A DNA stretch of 64,000 nucleotides, taken from the IMG/VR virus record IMGVR_UViG_3300031463_000001, positions 60,899 through 124,898 of that record; one strand, written 5' to 3'. The translations under genes were made by a program, and so were the position numbers. The notes under the pieces were generated by a model. It saw nothing but the letters and a program-made list of their open reading frames with translations. It was not told where the DNA came from and did not search any database. This DNA comes from a virus. Shown here piece after piece: positions 49,319 to 58,185 of this stretch (positions are counted from its first letter, which is position 1; every line of letters begins with the position of its first letter).

Positions 49319-50156
49319 TCTACCCGATGTACAAAATTCGAAAGATTTGAGAAATTTACCTATAAATAGAGTGGGTGTAGATAATGTTCCTTTTTTAATT
49401 CAAATTAAAACTAAAAAAGGAGATTTCCTTAAATTACATTCCAATGTTTCTCTTTTTAGTTCCCTTAATCATGATATGAGGGGTACTAATATGTCAAGGT
49501 ATTTGGAGGTACTTTATGATTGGAAAGATTCTTTATCAGGAGATAATATTAACGATCTTTTAAATAAATTGAAAGATAAATTAAAATCGGATGATGTTTA
49601 TGTAAAAACTTCTTTTAAGTATCCAATTGAAGTAAAATCACCCATTTCTAAAAAAGTAGGTTATAACTTTTTTGATTGTGATTTTGTGGGTTTATTAAAA
49701 AATAATGAATATAAATTTTTGGTTTCGGTAGAAGGTATTGTTACAACTTATTGTCCTTGTTCTAAAGAGATGAGTTTAGTAGATTTAGAAAAGGGATGTG
49801 GATGGGGAGCACACGCACAAAGAAGTCATGTTAGAATAATGACTTTAACTAATCCTCCACAGCCTGGAATGTGGATTGAAGATATTACAGCAATTATTAA
49901 TGAATCCGGGTCATCTAATGTTTATCCTCTTTTAAAAAGGCCGGATGAAAAGTATGTAACTGAACAGGGATATAAAAATGCTAAATTTGTGGAAGATGTT
50001 GCTAGAGATGCTTCTTTACTTTTGCAAAAGGTTATTAATTTAAAATGGTTTTCTGTTAAAGTATCAAGTCAAGAATCAATACATCAGCATAATGCTGTTT
50101 GTTATATAATAAGAGAAAAAGTTGATAATGAATGGAAGGTAGCTAATTCTATATGA
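49311..50156 (+). CDS. folE2: GTP cyclohydrolase IB (FolE2/MptA family)
   Basis: 281 residues from ATG 49311 (AGGAGAAAGAAG). 'LPDVQNSKDLRNLPINRVGV' at the N-terminus and 'VTTYCPCSKEMSL' with 'GAHAQRSHVRIM' are signatures of the FolE2 family, including the conserved Cys and His. It makes dihydroneopterin triphosphate from GTP, the first step of 7-deazaguanine synthesis. FolE2 enzymes use metals other than zinc. Use of folE2 rather than folE is a point of interest. Confidence 0.9.
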   Translation: MSNLPDVQNSKDLRNLPINRVGVDNVPFLIQIKTKKGDFLKLHSNVSLFSSLNHDMRGTNMSRYLEVLYDWKDSLSGDNINDLLNKLKDKLKSDDVYVKTSFKYPIEVKSPISKKVGYNFFDCDFVGLLKNNEYKFLVSVEGIVTTYCPCSKEMSLVDLEKGCGWGAHAQRSHVRIMTLTNPPQPGMWIEDITAIINESGSSNVYPLLKRPDEKYVTEQGYKNAKFVEDVARDASLLLQKVINLKWFSVKVSSQESIHQHNAVCYIIREKVDNEWKVANSI

Positions 50157-50171
50157 AAATAGGAGAGTTAA

Positions 50172-50846
50172 ATGATTATTAAAAAAGATAATAGCACGGG
50201 TTTATTGATTAGTAAAATATCTAAATACTTAGAAGAACATCCTGAAAAAGCTTCTACTTCAACTAAATTATCTCCTACCTATATAATAAAATGTGAACGT
50301 CAAGCTTTTTATAAATTAAAGGGAATTCCTCAAGAAACATCTAGAGATTTTAAATCTAGATTGATTGCTATGGGGGGAAATTCAATTCACAAAAAATTTG
50401 AAGATTTATTTAGAAATATGGGAATTTTAGTTGATTCAGAAAAACTTATATTTCATTCTACCTATCCTTTTTTAGGTTTTGTAGATGCAATTATAAAAAT
50501 TGATGATGAAACTTACATAGTTGAAATTAAATCGATTAATAAAGAAGGATTTGGAAAATTAAATAAACCTCATGAAGAGCATGTATTGCAAGTAAAAATG
50601 TATATGTTAATTATGAATATAAAAAAAGCTATAATTTTTTATGAGAATAAAGATTCTCAAGATTTAAAAGAATTTAAGGTTGATTTGAATCCTGAATTTG
50701 AAAGTTGGTTTAATGAAAAAATGAATAGGATTTTGACATACTATAAAGAAAATAAGATTCCATCTAGAATATGTGCTACTGAAGTAGATGGTAAATATCA
50801 GTGGTGTCCTTATGCAAAATATTGTTTTCAAGATATTAATGAATAG
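50172..50846 (+). CDS. Cas4/RecB-like PD-(D/E)XK nuclease with Fe-S cysteines
   Basis: A 224-residue protein. 'LSPTYIIKCERQAFYKLKG' gives the first Cys; 'LGFVDAIIK' and 'YIVEIKSI' give the D...E-x-K nuclease core; 'HVLQVKMYMLIM' is the QxxxY-type motif; 'WCPYAKYC' adds the last cysteines. This matches Cas4-type exonucleases with a 4Fe-4S cluster, found in many phages apart from CRISPR. No CRISPR array is here. Possible role in end processing. Confidence 0.85.
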   Translation: MIIKKDNSTGLLISKISKYLEEHPEKASTSTKLSPTYIIKCERQAFYKLKGIPQETSRDFKSRLIAMGGNSIHKKFEDLFRNMGILVDSEKLIFHSTYPFLGFVDAIIKIDDETYIVEIKSINKEGFGKLNKPHEEHVLQVKMYMLIMNIKKAIIFYENKDSQDLKEFKVDLNPEFESWFNEKMNRILTYYKENKIPSRICATEVDGKYQWCPYAKYCFQDINE

Positions 50847-50855
50847 GAGGTTTGA

Positions 50856-51275
50856 GTGACTTATATATCGAGATCATTTTCTTTTCCAGCTGCACATAGA
50901 TTGATGTACCATAAAGGTAAATGTAGAAATCTACATGGACATCGTTATGAGGTAACTGTATTTGTAAAAGGTAAAGATAATACTTTTGCAAATAAGCATA
51001 ATTTTGTATTTGATTTTAATGCTTTTAAAATTATTATAGGTGATTGGATTGATGAGCATTTAGATCATACTACTTTAGTAAGTGAAAAAGATATTGAATT
51101 ATTAGAGATAGTTAAAAAATTAAATTCAAAGTATTATGTATTAGAAGATAGTAGCTCAGAAATGATTGCACTTCATCTTAAAAAAGTTTTTCAAAATTTA
51201 TTAAAAAATAGAGGATTGAAAGTATTTAAAGTAATTGTTTCCGAGTCACCAAATACAAATGCAATTATTGAGTAA
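50856..51275 (+). CDS. queD: 6-carboxy-5,6,7,8-tetrahydropterin synthase QueD
   Basis: A 139-residue PTPS-family enzyme with zinc-binding histidines in 'FPAAHRLMYHKGKCRNLHGH' (catalytic Cys in the same stretch), then 'LDHTTLV' and C-terminal 'SESPNTNAIIE'. It converts dihydroneopterin triphosphate into 6-carboxytetrahydropterin for QueE. GTG start 50856, six bases after AGGAGG. Confidence 0.93.
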   Translation: MTYISRSFSFPAAHRLMYHKGKCRNLHGHRYEVTVFVKGKDNTFANKHNFVFDFNAFKIIIGDWIDEHLDHTTLVSEKDIELLEIVKKLNSKYYVLEDSSSEMIALHLKKVFQNLLKNRGLKVFKVIVSESPNTNAIIE

Positions 51276-51870
51276 ACGTCAAATATCTATGCAAACTTTA
51301 GCTAAGTTTGATGTTTTTGAAATTGAAAAAGGGAAATGTAATTATTTTGGCGATTCTATAAAAGTTGATGATATTAGGGAAGGAGTTTATTTTCCTCTTT
51401 ATTATTTTAATAAAAAATTGTTGGGGTATGCATTAAGAAAATTACATGATTCAAATGAAAAGTGGGTTTATTCAAAATCGTTTAAAAGAAATCATTTTTT
51501 ATATGGGTTTGTTGAAAATTTTAAAGCTATTAAAGAAAAAAAAGAAGTTATTTTGGTGGAAGGATTATTTGATTGTTTAAAATTGGTAGATGAAGGTTTT
51601 ACTAATACTGTAAGTAGTTTTGGAACTTTATTTACTTTTTATCATTTTGTATTATTATATCCATTAGTTAATAAAATAATTTTGATACCTGATTCGGATG
51701 AAGGTGGAAATAAAATGATAGAAAAAGTTAAGGAAATAATAAATAATAAATTAGAATTAGATATAATAAAATTACCTAAAAATTATGATCCAGATGATTT
51801 TTTAATTAAATATGGGAAAAAAGCTTTTTCAAATTTGATTTTAAAAAAAGGAGGAGAGTATGCTAAGTGA
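51259..51870 (+). CDS. TOPRIM-domain primase catalytic protein
   Basis: About 203 residues (ATG 51259; ATG 51289 is an alternative, no good ribosome site for either; coupled to queD by overlap). 'VILVEGLFDCLKLVDEGF' and 'NKIILIPDSDEGGNKMIEK' give the E...DxD TOPRIM core, and 'LPKNYDPDDFLIKYG' is the DPDD motif of DnaG/T7-type primases. It lacks a zinc finger, which lies in the gene at 35192. Confidence 0.83.
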   Translation: MQLLSKRQISMQTLAKFDVFEIEKGKCNYFGDSIKVDDIREGVYFPLYYFNKKLLGYALRKLHDSNEKWVYSKSFKRNHFLYGFVENFKAIKEKKEVILVEGLFDCLKLVDEGFTNTVSSFGTLFTFYHFVLLYPLVNKIILIPDSDEGGNKMIEKVKEIINNKLELDIIKLPKNYDPDDFLIKYGKKAFSNLILKKGGEYAK

Positions 51871-52162
51871 TGAAGATAAGATGGATAATACGCAGGAATT
51901 TAATTATTTTGAGAAATTGTCTAATTTTTCTGCAGAAAATATGAAAATGAATTCTGTTGATTTACCTAAGATTAAAATTAAACTTAGAGGTAAAGAATAT
52001 GAAATATTTGCTACTGATCCTTTAGGGGCAATATTTTGTTCTTTGATTGAATTAAATAATAAAAAAGTAGATCAAATTTTAAATAGTTTTAAAATAACAT
52101 TAAAAGATGTGAAGGGTAATATTATATTTCCTGTAAAGGAGAATAAAAATGGAAGAAAATAA
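51860..52162 (+). CDS. Hypothetical protein
   Basis: A 100-residue protein with 'LPKIKIKLRGKEYEIFATDP'. Good GGAGGAG site; overlaps both neighbours. Located between the TOPRIM and NusG-like genes. No family recognised. Confidence 0.6.
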   Translation: MLSDEDKMDNTQEFNYFEKLSNFSAENMKMNSVDLPKIKIKLRGKEYEIFATDPLGAIFCSLIELNNKKVDQILNSFKITLKDVKGNIIFPVKENKNGRK

Positions 52163-52799
52163 ACCCTCTCGTATAGAAAAAGTTTTTTTGGATACTTTAA
52201 ATGTTTCATGGGGAAATACTGAAGTATTAAATTCTTCGGGTTGGTATTTTTTATATTATGGGAATTTGAATTGTTTAAGAAACTTTTTAACTTTTTTACC
52301 TTCTAAATTGGATGCTTACAAATTATGGCAACCTTCTTATAAAGTAAAAAAAGAAAAAAATAGATCAGTAATAGAAACTAAACGATTACTTTTTCCAGGT
52401 TATGCTTTTTTTAAGACTTTAGATATAATGAACGTGGATTGTTTTATAAAGGATTATTTTAAAGATTTTTATTTTTATTTTTTAAAGAAAGGAAGAGAAT
52501 TTGCAACGTTAACTGCTGAGGAAGAAGAATGGATTTTAAAATTAGAAGAAATTTGGACTAAAATAGTAGAAGAACATTGTAAATTTAAAAAAGGAGATGT
52601 TGTAAGGTTAAAAAATGCTTATTGGGGAAATTTAGTAGGTAAAGTAGTAGATATAGATGAACCTAAACAAATTGCAACGGTAGAGTTTGTATTTTTTCAA
52701 ACTCGTACTATATTGTTTAAAGTAGATTTGAATACTTTGGAAAATTTAACTCCACCTGAGGAATTTTTAGGAATTCTTTTGGATGAAAAAGATTATTAA
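52149..52799 (+). CDS. NusG-like transcription factor (NGN plus KOW)
   Basis: A 216-residue protein. The N-terminal NGN-like part has 'GWYFLYYGNLNCLRNFL' and 'LLFPGYAFFKTL'; the C-terminal KOW-like domain has 'FKKGDVVRLKNAYWGNLVGK' then 'ATVEFVFFQTRTILFKVD'. NusG/RfaH bind the RNA polymerase clamp and act as antiterminators or coupling factors. A phage copy next to a sigma4-like gene suggests redirected elongation of host polymerase. AAAGGAG site. Confidence 0.8.
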   Translation: MEENKPSRIEKVFLDTLNVSWGNTEVLNSSGWYFLYYGNLNCLRNFLTFLPSKLDAYKLWQPSYKVKKEKNRSVIETKRLLFPGYAFFKTLDIMNVDCFIKDYFKDFYFYFLKKGREFATLTAEEEEWILKLEEIWTKIVEEHCKFKKGDVVRLKNAYWGNLVGKVVDIDEPKQIATVEFVFFQTRTILFKVDLNTLENLTPPEEFLGILLDEKDY

Positions 52800-53145
52800 A
52801 GATCCCTTTTGGGATTATGAAAATGATATCCTAAACGATTTTTCTAGAGTAGAACTTAGTTTAGGTGAATTTACTAATTTTTTAAATTTTGATTTAACAG
52901 ATGAAGATATAAATAAAGAATTGAAAAAAAGGCGTTTTTGTCATCAAGAATCTCAAAAATTAATGAAATATGTGATTGATAATTTTAATGAAAAACAAAT
53001 AAAAATTTTTATTTATTTTTTTATTTTTGAGTTAACACAGGTTGAAATAGGTGAATTGATGAAAATTTCTCAAGCTTATGTGTCTTTTATATTAAAAACC
53101 ATGAAAAAAAAGATTTTAGATGATTTCTATGCTTGTAAAAAATGA
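52783..53145 (+). CDS. Sigma-70 region-4-like HTH protein
   Basis: A 120-residue protein whose C-terminal half reads 'FNEKQIKIFIYFFIFELTQV', 'EIGELMKISQAYVSFILKTM' and 'KKKIL': L/F-x-x-x-x-(I)-F...T..EIG..M.IS...V...L, the pattern of sigma region 4. There is no region 2, so it may be a partial sigma or co-activator like T4 gp55 or AsiA-dependent systems (inference). Directly precedes the probable late genes. Overlaps the NusG-like gene by 17 bp. Confidence 0.65.
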   Translation: MKKIIKDPFWDYENDILNDFSRVELSLGEFTNFLNFDLTDEDINKELKKRRFCHQESQKLMKYVIDNFNEKQIKIFIYFFIFELTQVEIGELMKISQAYVSFILKTMKKKILDDFYACKK

Positions 53146-53163
53146 TTTTTTATAGGAGGAGCA

Positions 53164-54876
53164 ATGGTGAATAATCTTGTAAGTGGTTTAGTTAAGATTA
53201 ATGATGTTACACGTGCCAAGGAGTTAGATTTAATTTCTGGAGTAAAATCTAATCCAGTAATAGTTTCGGGTGTAATTGATGTAACATACAAAGATGAAGA
53301 TTTAACAAATGTTGTAGAAGAGGAAGAAGCATTTAGATATAATTGGAGTGCTTCCTTTATGGGAACAGATGTTTCAGATAAAAATAGTTGGTCAATTTCA
53401 GGAAATTTTTCTGCCGAAGATGAGGAAATAATAATTCAAAAGATATTTGATAAAATAAAAGAAGCTTATTTAAATCCAACAAATGAAGTTGAAAGGAGAT
53501 TAAGGGCGGCATTAAATGAAATAACGAGTCGATTAAGTAAGGGGATATCTTTTTTTGAGGATAAATTTTTTGATTATCTTTTTGAAAAATTTAATTATTT
53601 AATAAATATTTATTTAACTTCTGTGGGGGATTTTGAGTTGCAAAAAAATACATTTATGGAAGTCTTATATCAATCGTTAGAATATGTTAAGAGGCTAATT
53701 GAAGATATGGCTACTCAGAAAGGAGTAGTTTTAAGTAATATGGATGAGGTTATTTCTTTTATAGAGAGTAATGAAGATGTTAAGAATTATGTTAGAAATT
53801 ATTTAAAAAATGCTTTAACTTCTTCGTATATTTCTAAGTTTAAAAGTTTAGGGGGGGAAGAAACTTTAGAAGATGAGGAAGAAGAAACTAAAAAGAAACA
53901 TTATCGTAAAGAAATTCCTTTTTCAGACTTAGCTTCTTATTTTTCAAAAGGTGAAGAAGAGGAGGAAGATTTAACCACAGTGGAGGATATTCTTTCTGAA
54001 AAAGCGATGAAAGAAGGATTTATTGATGAATTAACATTAGAAAAGAGTATAGAAGGAGAAAAAGAATTTAACCAAAAAGTGAATAAAATAAAAGAAATGT
54101 TAAAGAAAGAAAATGCAATGAATGCTTTAAAATTATTTGAAAAAATTATGGATATTTTGGAAAATGGATTTAATGAAGCTGATTTACAACTTTTAGAAAG
54201 TAAAGGAATAGAATTAAATCTAGCATCTAATAAATTATGGTCAACTTTACTAAATATGAATGAATCGTCTGTAAGTGAAGCATTTAAAAAATTAAGATTT
54301 GTTTTTACTGGAGTATTTCCTTTATCTTTTAAAAGAACAACAGAAATTGATGTTATTGAGGAGTTTGTAAATTCTAGAGATGTTGTTAATGTTAAAGAAG
54401 AAATAAAAAATCTTTTGCCAGAACAGGTAGATTTTTTTAAGACTATTTTAAAAAGTTTAGTTAATGATATTGAATATGATGTTTTAATTGATTTTTTCTT
54501 TAATAATAAACCGATTTCATCTATTTTGGATCATTATGATATAGGTACTACAGAATTAGCTAATGCGATACAGAAAGGAATGCTTTTTTATAAAAAATAT
54601 ATACCTCTTTATAGAAGTTTAAATATTTATTTAAATAAAGGTGATGTTAAAGATGAAATTAGATATATGAAAACTGAATTAAGTAATAGTGAAATATTTG
54701 ATATTTTTTTATCTAAATTAAATTCATTATTATCACAGGAAGAGTGGGATATTTTTAATGAGTATATATTTGATAAGAAAAATTTAGTTGAATTAGTTGA
54801 AGAAAAGTATGATTTAAATTCATTAAAGAAAGCGTTGGAGGTTGCAGTTAATTTGTTGAAAAGTTTAAAAAAATAA
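53164..54876 (+). CDS. Large acidic protein with two sigma4/HTH-like segments
   Basis: A 570-residue unrecognised protein. An N-terminal beta-rich part includes 'FRYNWSASFMGTDVSDKNSW'. An acidic, low-complexity region with runs of Glu lies in the middle. Two similar helical segments, about residues 416-480 ('LLPEQVDFFKTIL', 'KPISSILDHYDIGTTELANA') and 523-570 ('LLSQEEWDIFNEYIF', 'LVELVEEKYDLNSLKKALEV'), have the spacing of sigma region 4-like HTHs. Possibly regulatory; a virion role is not excluded. AGGAGG site. Confidence 0.5.
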   Translation: MVNNLVSGLVKINDVTRAKELDLISGVKSNPVIVSGVIDVTYKDEDLTNVVEEEEAFRYNWSASFMGTDVSDKNSWSISGNFSAEDEEIIIQKIFDKIKEAYLNPTNEVERRLRAALNEITSRLSKGISFFEDKFFDYLFEKFNYLINIYLTSVGDFELQKNTFMEVLYQSLEYVKRLIEDMATQKGVVLSNMDEVISFIESNEDVKNYVRNYLKNALTSSYISKFKSLGGEETLEDEEEETKKKHYRKEIPFSDLASYFSKGEEEEEDLTTVEDILSEKAMKEGFIDELTLEKSIEGEKEFNQKVNKIKEMLKKENAMNALKLFEKIMDILENGFNEADLQLLESKGIELNLASNKLWSTLLNMNESSVSEAFKKLRFVFTGVFPLSFKRTTEIDVIEEFVNSRDVVNVKEEIKNLLPEQVDFFKTILKSLVNDIEYDVLIDFFFNNKPISSILDHYDIGTTELANAIQKGMLFYKKYIPLYRSLNIYLNKGDVKDEIRYMKTELSNSEIFDIFLSKLNSLLSQEEWDIFNEYIFDKKNLVELVEEKYDLNSLKKALEVAVNLLKSLKK

Positions 54877-54879
54877 ATT

Positions 54880-55596
54880 ATGGCTAGAAAGAAATTTCCG
54901 CAAGAAGTTGATTTTTTTGTAAGAGATTATATAAAGTCTAATAAAGAAGTTGATTTTTTGAATTTGTATTATATTGTTAGAGATAAATATTATAGTCAAT
55001 TTAAAAAATTCCCTAATTTAGATGAGTTCAAATTGATGATGTCTAAACTTATCCAAGATGTAAAAAGTACTCAAATTTTAGCAACTTCATCCGTTGAAAA
55101 TTTTAAAAATTCTGGTAATGAGAATAAGATTAGTTTAAATTCCATAGATGATATTTTGAAATTGAAAAATAAGATATTAACATCTGAGAATGATGCTTTT
55201 GATAAAAAAGAAGCTTTAGAACTTATTATAAGTACAATAATAACTAGAATAAATAATTTAGAAGAAAATAATGAAGGATTTAATGATAAGGTAGAAATGT
55301 TAATTAGTAGATATTTAACAGAAATTAGACAGATAATAGTTGAGATGACTAAATTACAAAAGGAACTTCAAGAAGAAATTGATAATAAATTTCAGTTAAT
55401 ATTAGAGGGTTTATTAGTAGAATTTTTAGTTTATACCCTTTCTACATTAAAAGAGATTTATGGAGAAGATTCTAGAATGCAAATTACTTTAGATAAAATT
55501 AAAAAATATTGTAGAGAATCTGCTTCTATTTTATTAAAAAAAGTTGATTTTTCTAAGGTGGATATTAATAATTTAGGAGTAAAGTATGATCGATAA
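54880..55596 (+). CDS. Hypothetical helical/coiled-coil protein
   Basis: A 238-residue protein with long helices ('EIRQIIVEMTKLQKELQEEI'). It starts 4 bp after the upstream stop, without a Shine-Dalgarno site, and overlaps the next start. No family recognised. Confidence 0.55.
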   Translation: MARKKFPQEVDFFVRDYIKSNKEVDFLNLYYIVRDKYYSQFKKFPNLDEFKLMMSKLIQDVKSTQILATSSVENFKNSGNENKISLNSIDDILKLKNKILTSENDAFDKKEALELIISTIITRINNLEENNEGFNDKVEMLISRYLTEIRQIIVEMTKLQKELQEEIDNKFQLILEGLLVEFLVYTLSTLKEIYGEDSRMQITLDKIKKYCRESASILLKKVDFSKVDINNLGVKYDR

Positions 55597-55852
55597 TAAA
55601 AATGATTATTATTGGTTATCAATAATGGCAGATAGAAAAGCTCATGATTTTAATGAAATTGTTTGGTTTAGATGGAATTTGAATGAGAAAAAAGAAGATG
55701 TGCGTAAGTTGTTTTATAAATTTAAAAAAATGATGGAATATGGATGGATTAAATGTGATAATTTGGATAAACCTTATTATAGGCGTAATTTTATGTTAAC
55801 TGAAAAAGGCGGAGCTTATTTTGATGTTTTAAAACGTAAATTTCAAAAATAG
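55586..55852 (+). CDS. Winged-helix-like small protein
   Basis: An 88-residue protein. 'RKAHDFNEIVWFRWNLNEKK', 'KMMEYGWIKCDN' and 'RRNFMLTEKGGAYFDVLKRK' have the shape of a winged helix (helix, recognition helix, wing, 'LTEKG' end). Possible DNA-binding regulator (inference). AGGAG site. Confidence 0.5.
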   Translation: MIDNKNDYYWLSIMADRKAHDFNEIVWFRWNLNEKKEDVRKLFYKFKKMMEYGWIKCDNLDKPYYRRNFMLTEKGGAYFDVLKRKFQK

Positions 55853-55862
55853 GAGGTTTCAA

Positions 55863-57020
55863 ATGAGTAATTGGTTATTAGATTTATTAAGAGGAAAGTT
55901 TTATAGAGATGAAGGAGAAAAAATAGAAAAAATTGCTAAAAAAGAGAAAAAATTTGATGCTTGGTTAAACATAAAAGAAATAGATGATGAAGTAGCTCAA
56001 TGGAAAAAAGAAATGGTTGATCAAGTAAAAGATTTAGATAATTTTGTATTAGCCGAATTTTTAGCCGAAGAAGATTTAAAAGGTAAAGATGTTGAAGATT
56101 ATTCATTACTTTTTCAATCTTATTATAAAAAAGTGTTGAATAATAGAGAACAAATGGAAAAACTTTTACTTTCTAAATTGTTTGATGATAATCCTAATTA
56201 TATTCCTCAAATTTTTGATGAAAATGATGAGGGTGTGGCCAAAATAAAAAGAAAAGCAAATATTAAAGTTTCTCGTAGTGATGATGTATGGGAATTGCAA
56301 ATTAAAAATGAAAATGATAAAGTTTTGGTAAGAAAAATAACAGATGAAAATGAAAGAATTGATTTAGTTGAAAAAGATTTAATGAATGAAATGATTGAAA
56401 CAAAAGTTTCAGATGTAGAAAATGTAGTTAATAAGGTGGCTAAAGTAAATGGTGTTCTAAATGAAACAGTAGAAAATATTTTAAGAAGAGCTATATTAGA
56501 AAAAAAGATAGGTTTTTTTGATGAAAATATTTTAATGAAAGTTGGAAAAATTTTGAAAAGTTCACAGGATATACATAAGTGGGGATTTAACATTTCTTTA
56601 TTTGATGTTGATGATGTAATGTATAATAAAGTGAAAGGATTTGAATGTGAAAAAAGGGGTAATATAGTTGATGTATTTATTCCTGTTTCTAAAAAGAAAC
56701 CCTTAAATGATTTAACTTTGAAAGAATCTATAAAAAAATTGAATAGTAAAGATTTTTCTTTGAGGAGTAATAAATATGTAGATTATTATAAAAGATGTGT
56801 AAAAGCTGATGAAAATGAAATTTATAAGATATTAGAGGAATTGAAAGAGGACGGAGACGAAGAACTTTATAATCAGTTAATGTTTGATTTATCACAAGAT
56901 GAGATAATAGATATAAATGAAAGAGTTGAAGGAGAAGGATCCCCTATGGGATATTCAAGTATGGATGGTTCAGGTGTTTTTATTGAGCCTGCAAAAAAGA
57001 ATATATATGATGGGAGGTAA
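55863..57020 (+). CDS. Hypothetical acidic protein
   Basis: A 385-residue protein, mostly helical, with acidic stretches ('EEDLKGKDVEDYSLLFQSYY'). The C-terminus has 'EGEGSPMGYSSMDGSGVFIE'. AGGAGG site. In line with the run that ends at terminase. No family recognised. Confidence 0.55.
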   Translation: MSNWLLDLLRGKFYRDEGEKIEKIAKKEKKFDAWLNIKEIDDEVAQWKKEMVDQVKDLDNFVLAEFLAEEDLKGKDVEDYSLLFQSYYKKVLNNREQMEKLLLSKLFDDNPNYIPQIFDENDEGVAKIKRKANIKVSRSDDVWELQIKNENDKVLVRKITDENERIDLVEKDLMNEMIETKVSDVENVVNKVAKVNGVLNETVENILRRAILEKKIGFFDENILMKVGKILKSSQDIHKWGFNISLFDVDDVMYNKVKGFECEKRGNIVDVFIPVSKKKPLNDLTLKESIKKLNSKDFSLRSNKYVDYYKRCVKADENEIYKILEELKEDGDEELYNQLMFDLSQDEIIDINERVEGEGSPMGYSSMDGSGVFIEPAKKNIYDGR

Positions 57021-57755
57021 ATGATGGATGATGTTAAAGAAGAAAATAAATTTATTAATCCACCCAATATAACTAAAACTAGAATTATTAGATTTGATAA
57101 TCAAAAAAATGTTTGGGTTGTTTATGTTAATGTAAAAGAACAATATATGTTTGGTACAGAAGGAGAAGCAATTGCATTTTTGAAACAAGCTTATTCTTGT
57201 CCTCATATTAGAGTTATAGGAAGTTATAGGGACAAGAGTAGTTTAAGGTTGGGGCATCTTTATGAGATATTAAAAGTATATAATAATATAGTGAAAGCTC
57301 GTTCTTTACATAGTGGAAAGATTGAATATTTGAATAGGAAGGATGTAAAAGTGTATCCCTTATTTTTAAAAAGAGTTATAAACGCTACTGTTAATTCAAT
57401 TAAAAATTTTAGATTTAATTTAGGTGATTCAGTAGCTATTATCAAGAATGTATTTTTGAATGGATTATCTTATAAACAAAAATCGGGTATAGTATCAGAC
57501 AGATGGATAAATTTTGAGAAATTTGAACCTGTTAATTATTATAGAGTAGATGTAGAAGGTTTAAATTCAATTAATGTACCAGAATCATTTTTAGTAAAAT
57601 ATACAATACGAAAAAAGGCTTCTGTGAAATATATGGATTTTGATAGTAAAGAAGTAAAAGAAATAAGTGAATTTGGTTTAACAGATGAAACTAACTTACC
57701 TGATGAAGTTACAAAGGATGGTAAAAAATATAAAAAAATTGTTGTTTCAGACTAG
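57021..57755 (+). CDS. Hypothetical protein with KOW/SH3-like segments
   Basis: A 244-residue protein. 'LRLGHLYEILKVYNNIVKAR' and 'FNLGDSVAIIKNVFLNG' look like two SH3/KOW-type barrels. It begins directly after the upstream stop behind GGGAGGTAA. Function unknown; its neighbour at 57762 has a similar barrel. Confidence 0.5.
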   Translation: MMDDVKEENKFINPPNITKTRIIRFDNQKNVWVVYVNVKEQYMFGTEGEAIAFLKQAYSCPHIRVIGSYRDKSSLRLGHLYEILKVYNNIVKARSLHSGKIEYLNRKDVKVYPLFLKRVINATVNSIKNFRFNLGDSVAIIKNVFLNGLSYKQKSGIVSDRWINFEKFEPVNYYRVDVEGLNSINVPESFLVKYTIRKKASVKYMDFDSKEVKEISEFGLTDETNLPDEVTKDGKKYKKIVVSD

Positions 57756-57761
57756 GAGGTA

Positions 57762-58163
57762 ATGATGCGTGTTCTTAAAGCAAAAAAAGAAATTGATTTA
57801 TTGAGTAAGGTTAGTTTTAAAGGAAAGATTGGAAGAGTTGTTGGAATTTCTCCTGCTTTAGTTACAGTTGCTTTTAGGGATGGAGAGGTGAAAACTTTAA
57901 GTAGAGAAGATATTTTACCAGGAGAAGAAGAATTTGAAATTAAAGAACCTGTTAAGATTTTAGTAGATGGAGATTTTTATGATGGGATGATAATTAAACG
58001 ATTAAAAGATAATTTGTATTTAGTAATAATGGAGGGTAATCAATTTGTATCTGATGGGGAATTTTTAGATAAGTTAAGAAAATATACAGGACCATTTGAT
58101 GGTTGGAATGATACAAATTTAGGAAAAGATGAGTATAAAGATTATTGGAAAGAACCCCATTAA
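57762..58163 (+). CDS. Small protein with KOW/SH3-like barrels
   Basis: A 133-residue protein. 'VSFKGKIGRVVGISPALVTV' and 'FRDGEVKTLSREDILPGEEE' have the form of a KOW/SH3 barrel; a second one may follow from 'PVKILVDGDFYDGMIIKRLK'. AGGAGG site. Function unknown. Confidence 0.5.
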   Translation: MMRVLKAKKEIDLLSKVSFKGKIGRVVGISPALVTVAFRDGEVKTLSREDILPGEEEFEIKEPVKILVDGDFYDGMIIKRLKDNLYLVIMEGNQFVSDGEFLDKLRKYTGPFDGWNDTNLGKDEYKDYWKEPH

Positions 58164-58185
58164 ATTTTTTTAGAAAGGAGGAGAA

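Noticed and set aside
49311-50156. Possible QueF (preQ0 reductase)
   Set aside because: The CPCSK and AHAQRS motifs and the N-terminal DVQ...INRVGV signature fit FolE2; QueF hallmarks are absent.
50172-50846. CRISPR-Cas locus suggested by a Cas4-like gene
   Set aside because: No repeat-spacer array and no other cas gene; solitary Cas4-like nucleases are common in phages.
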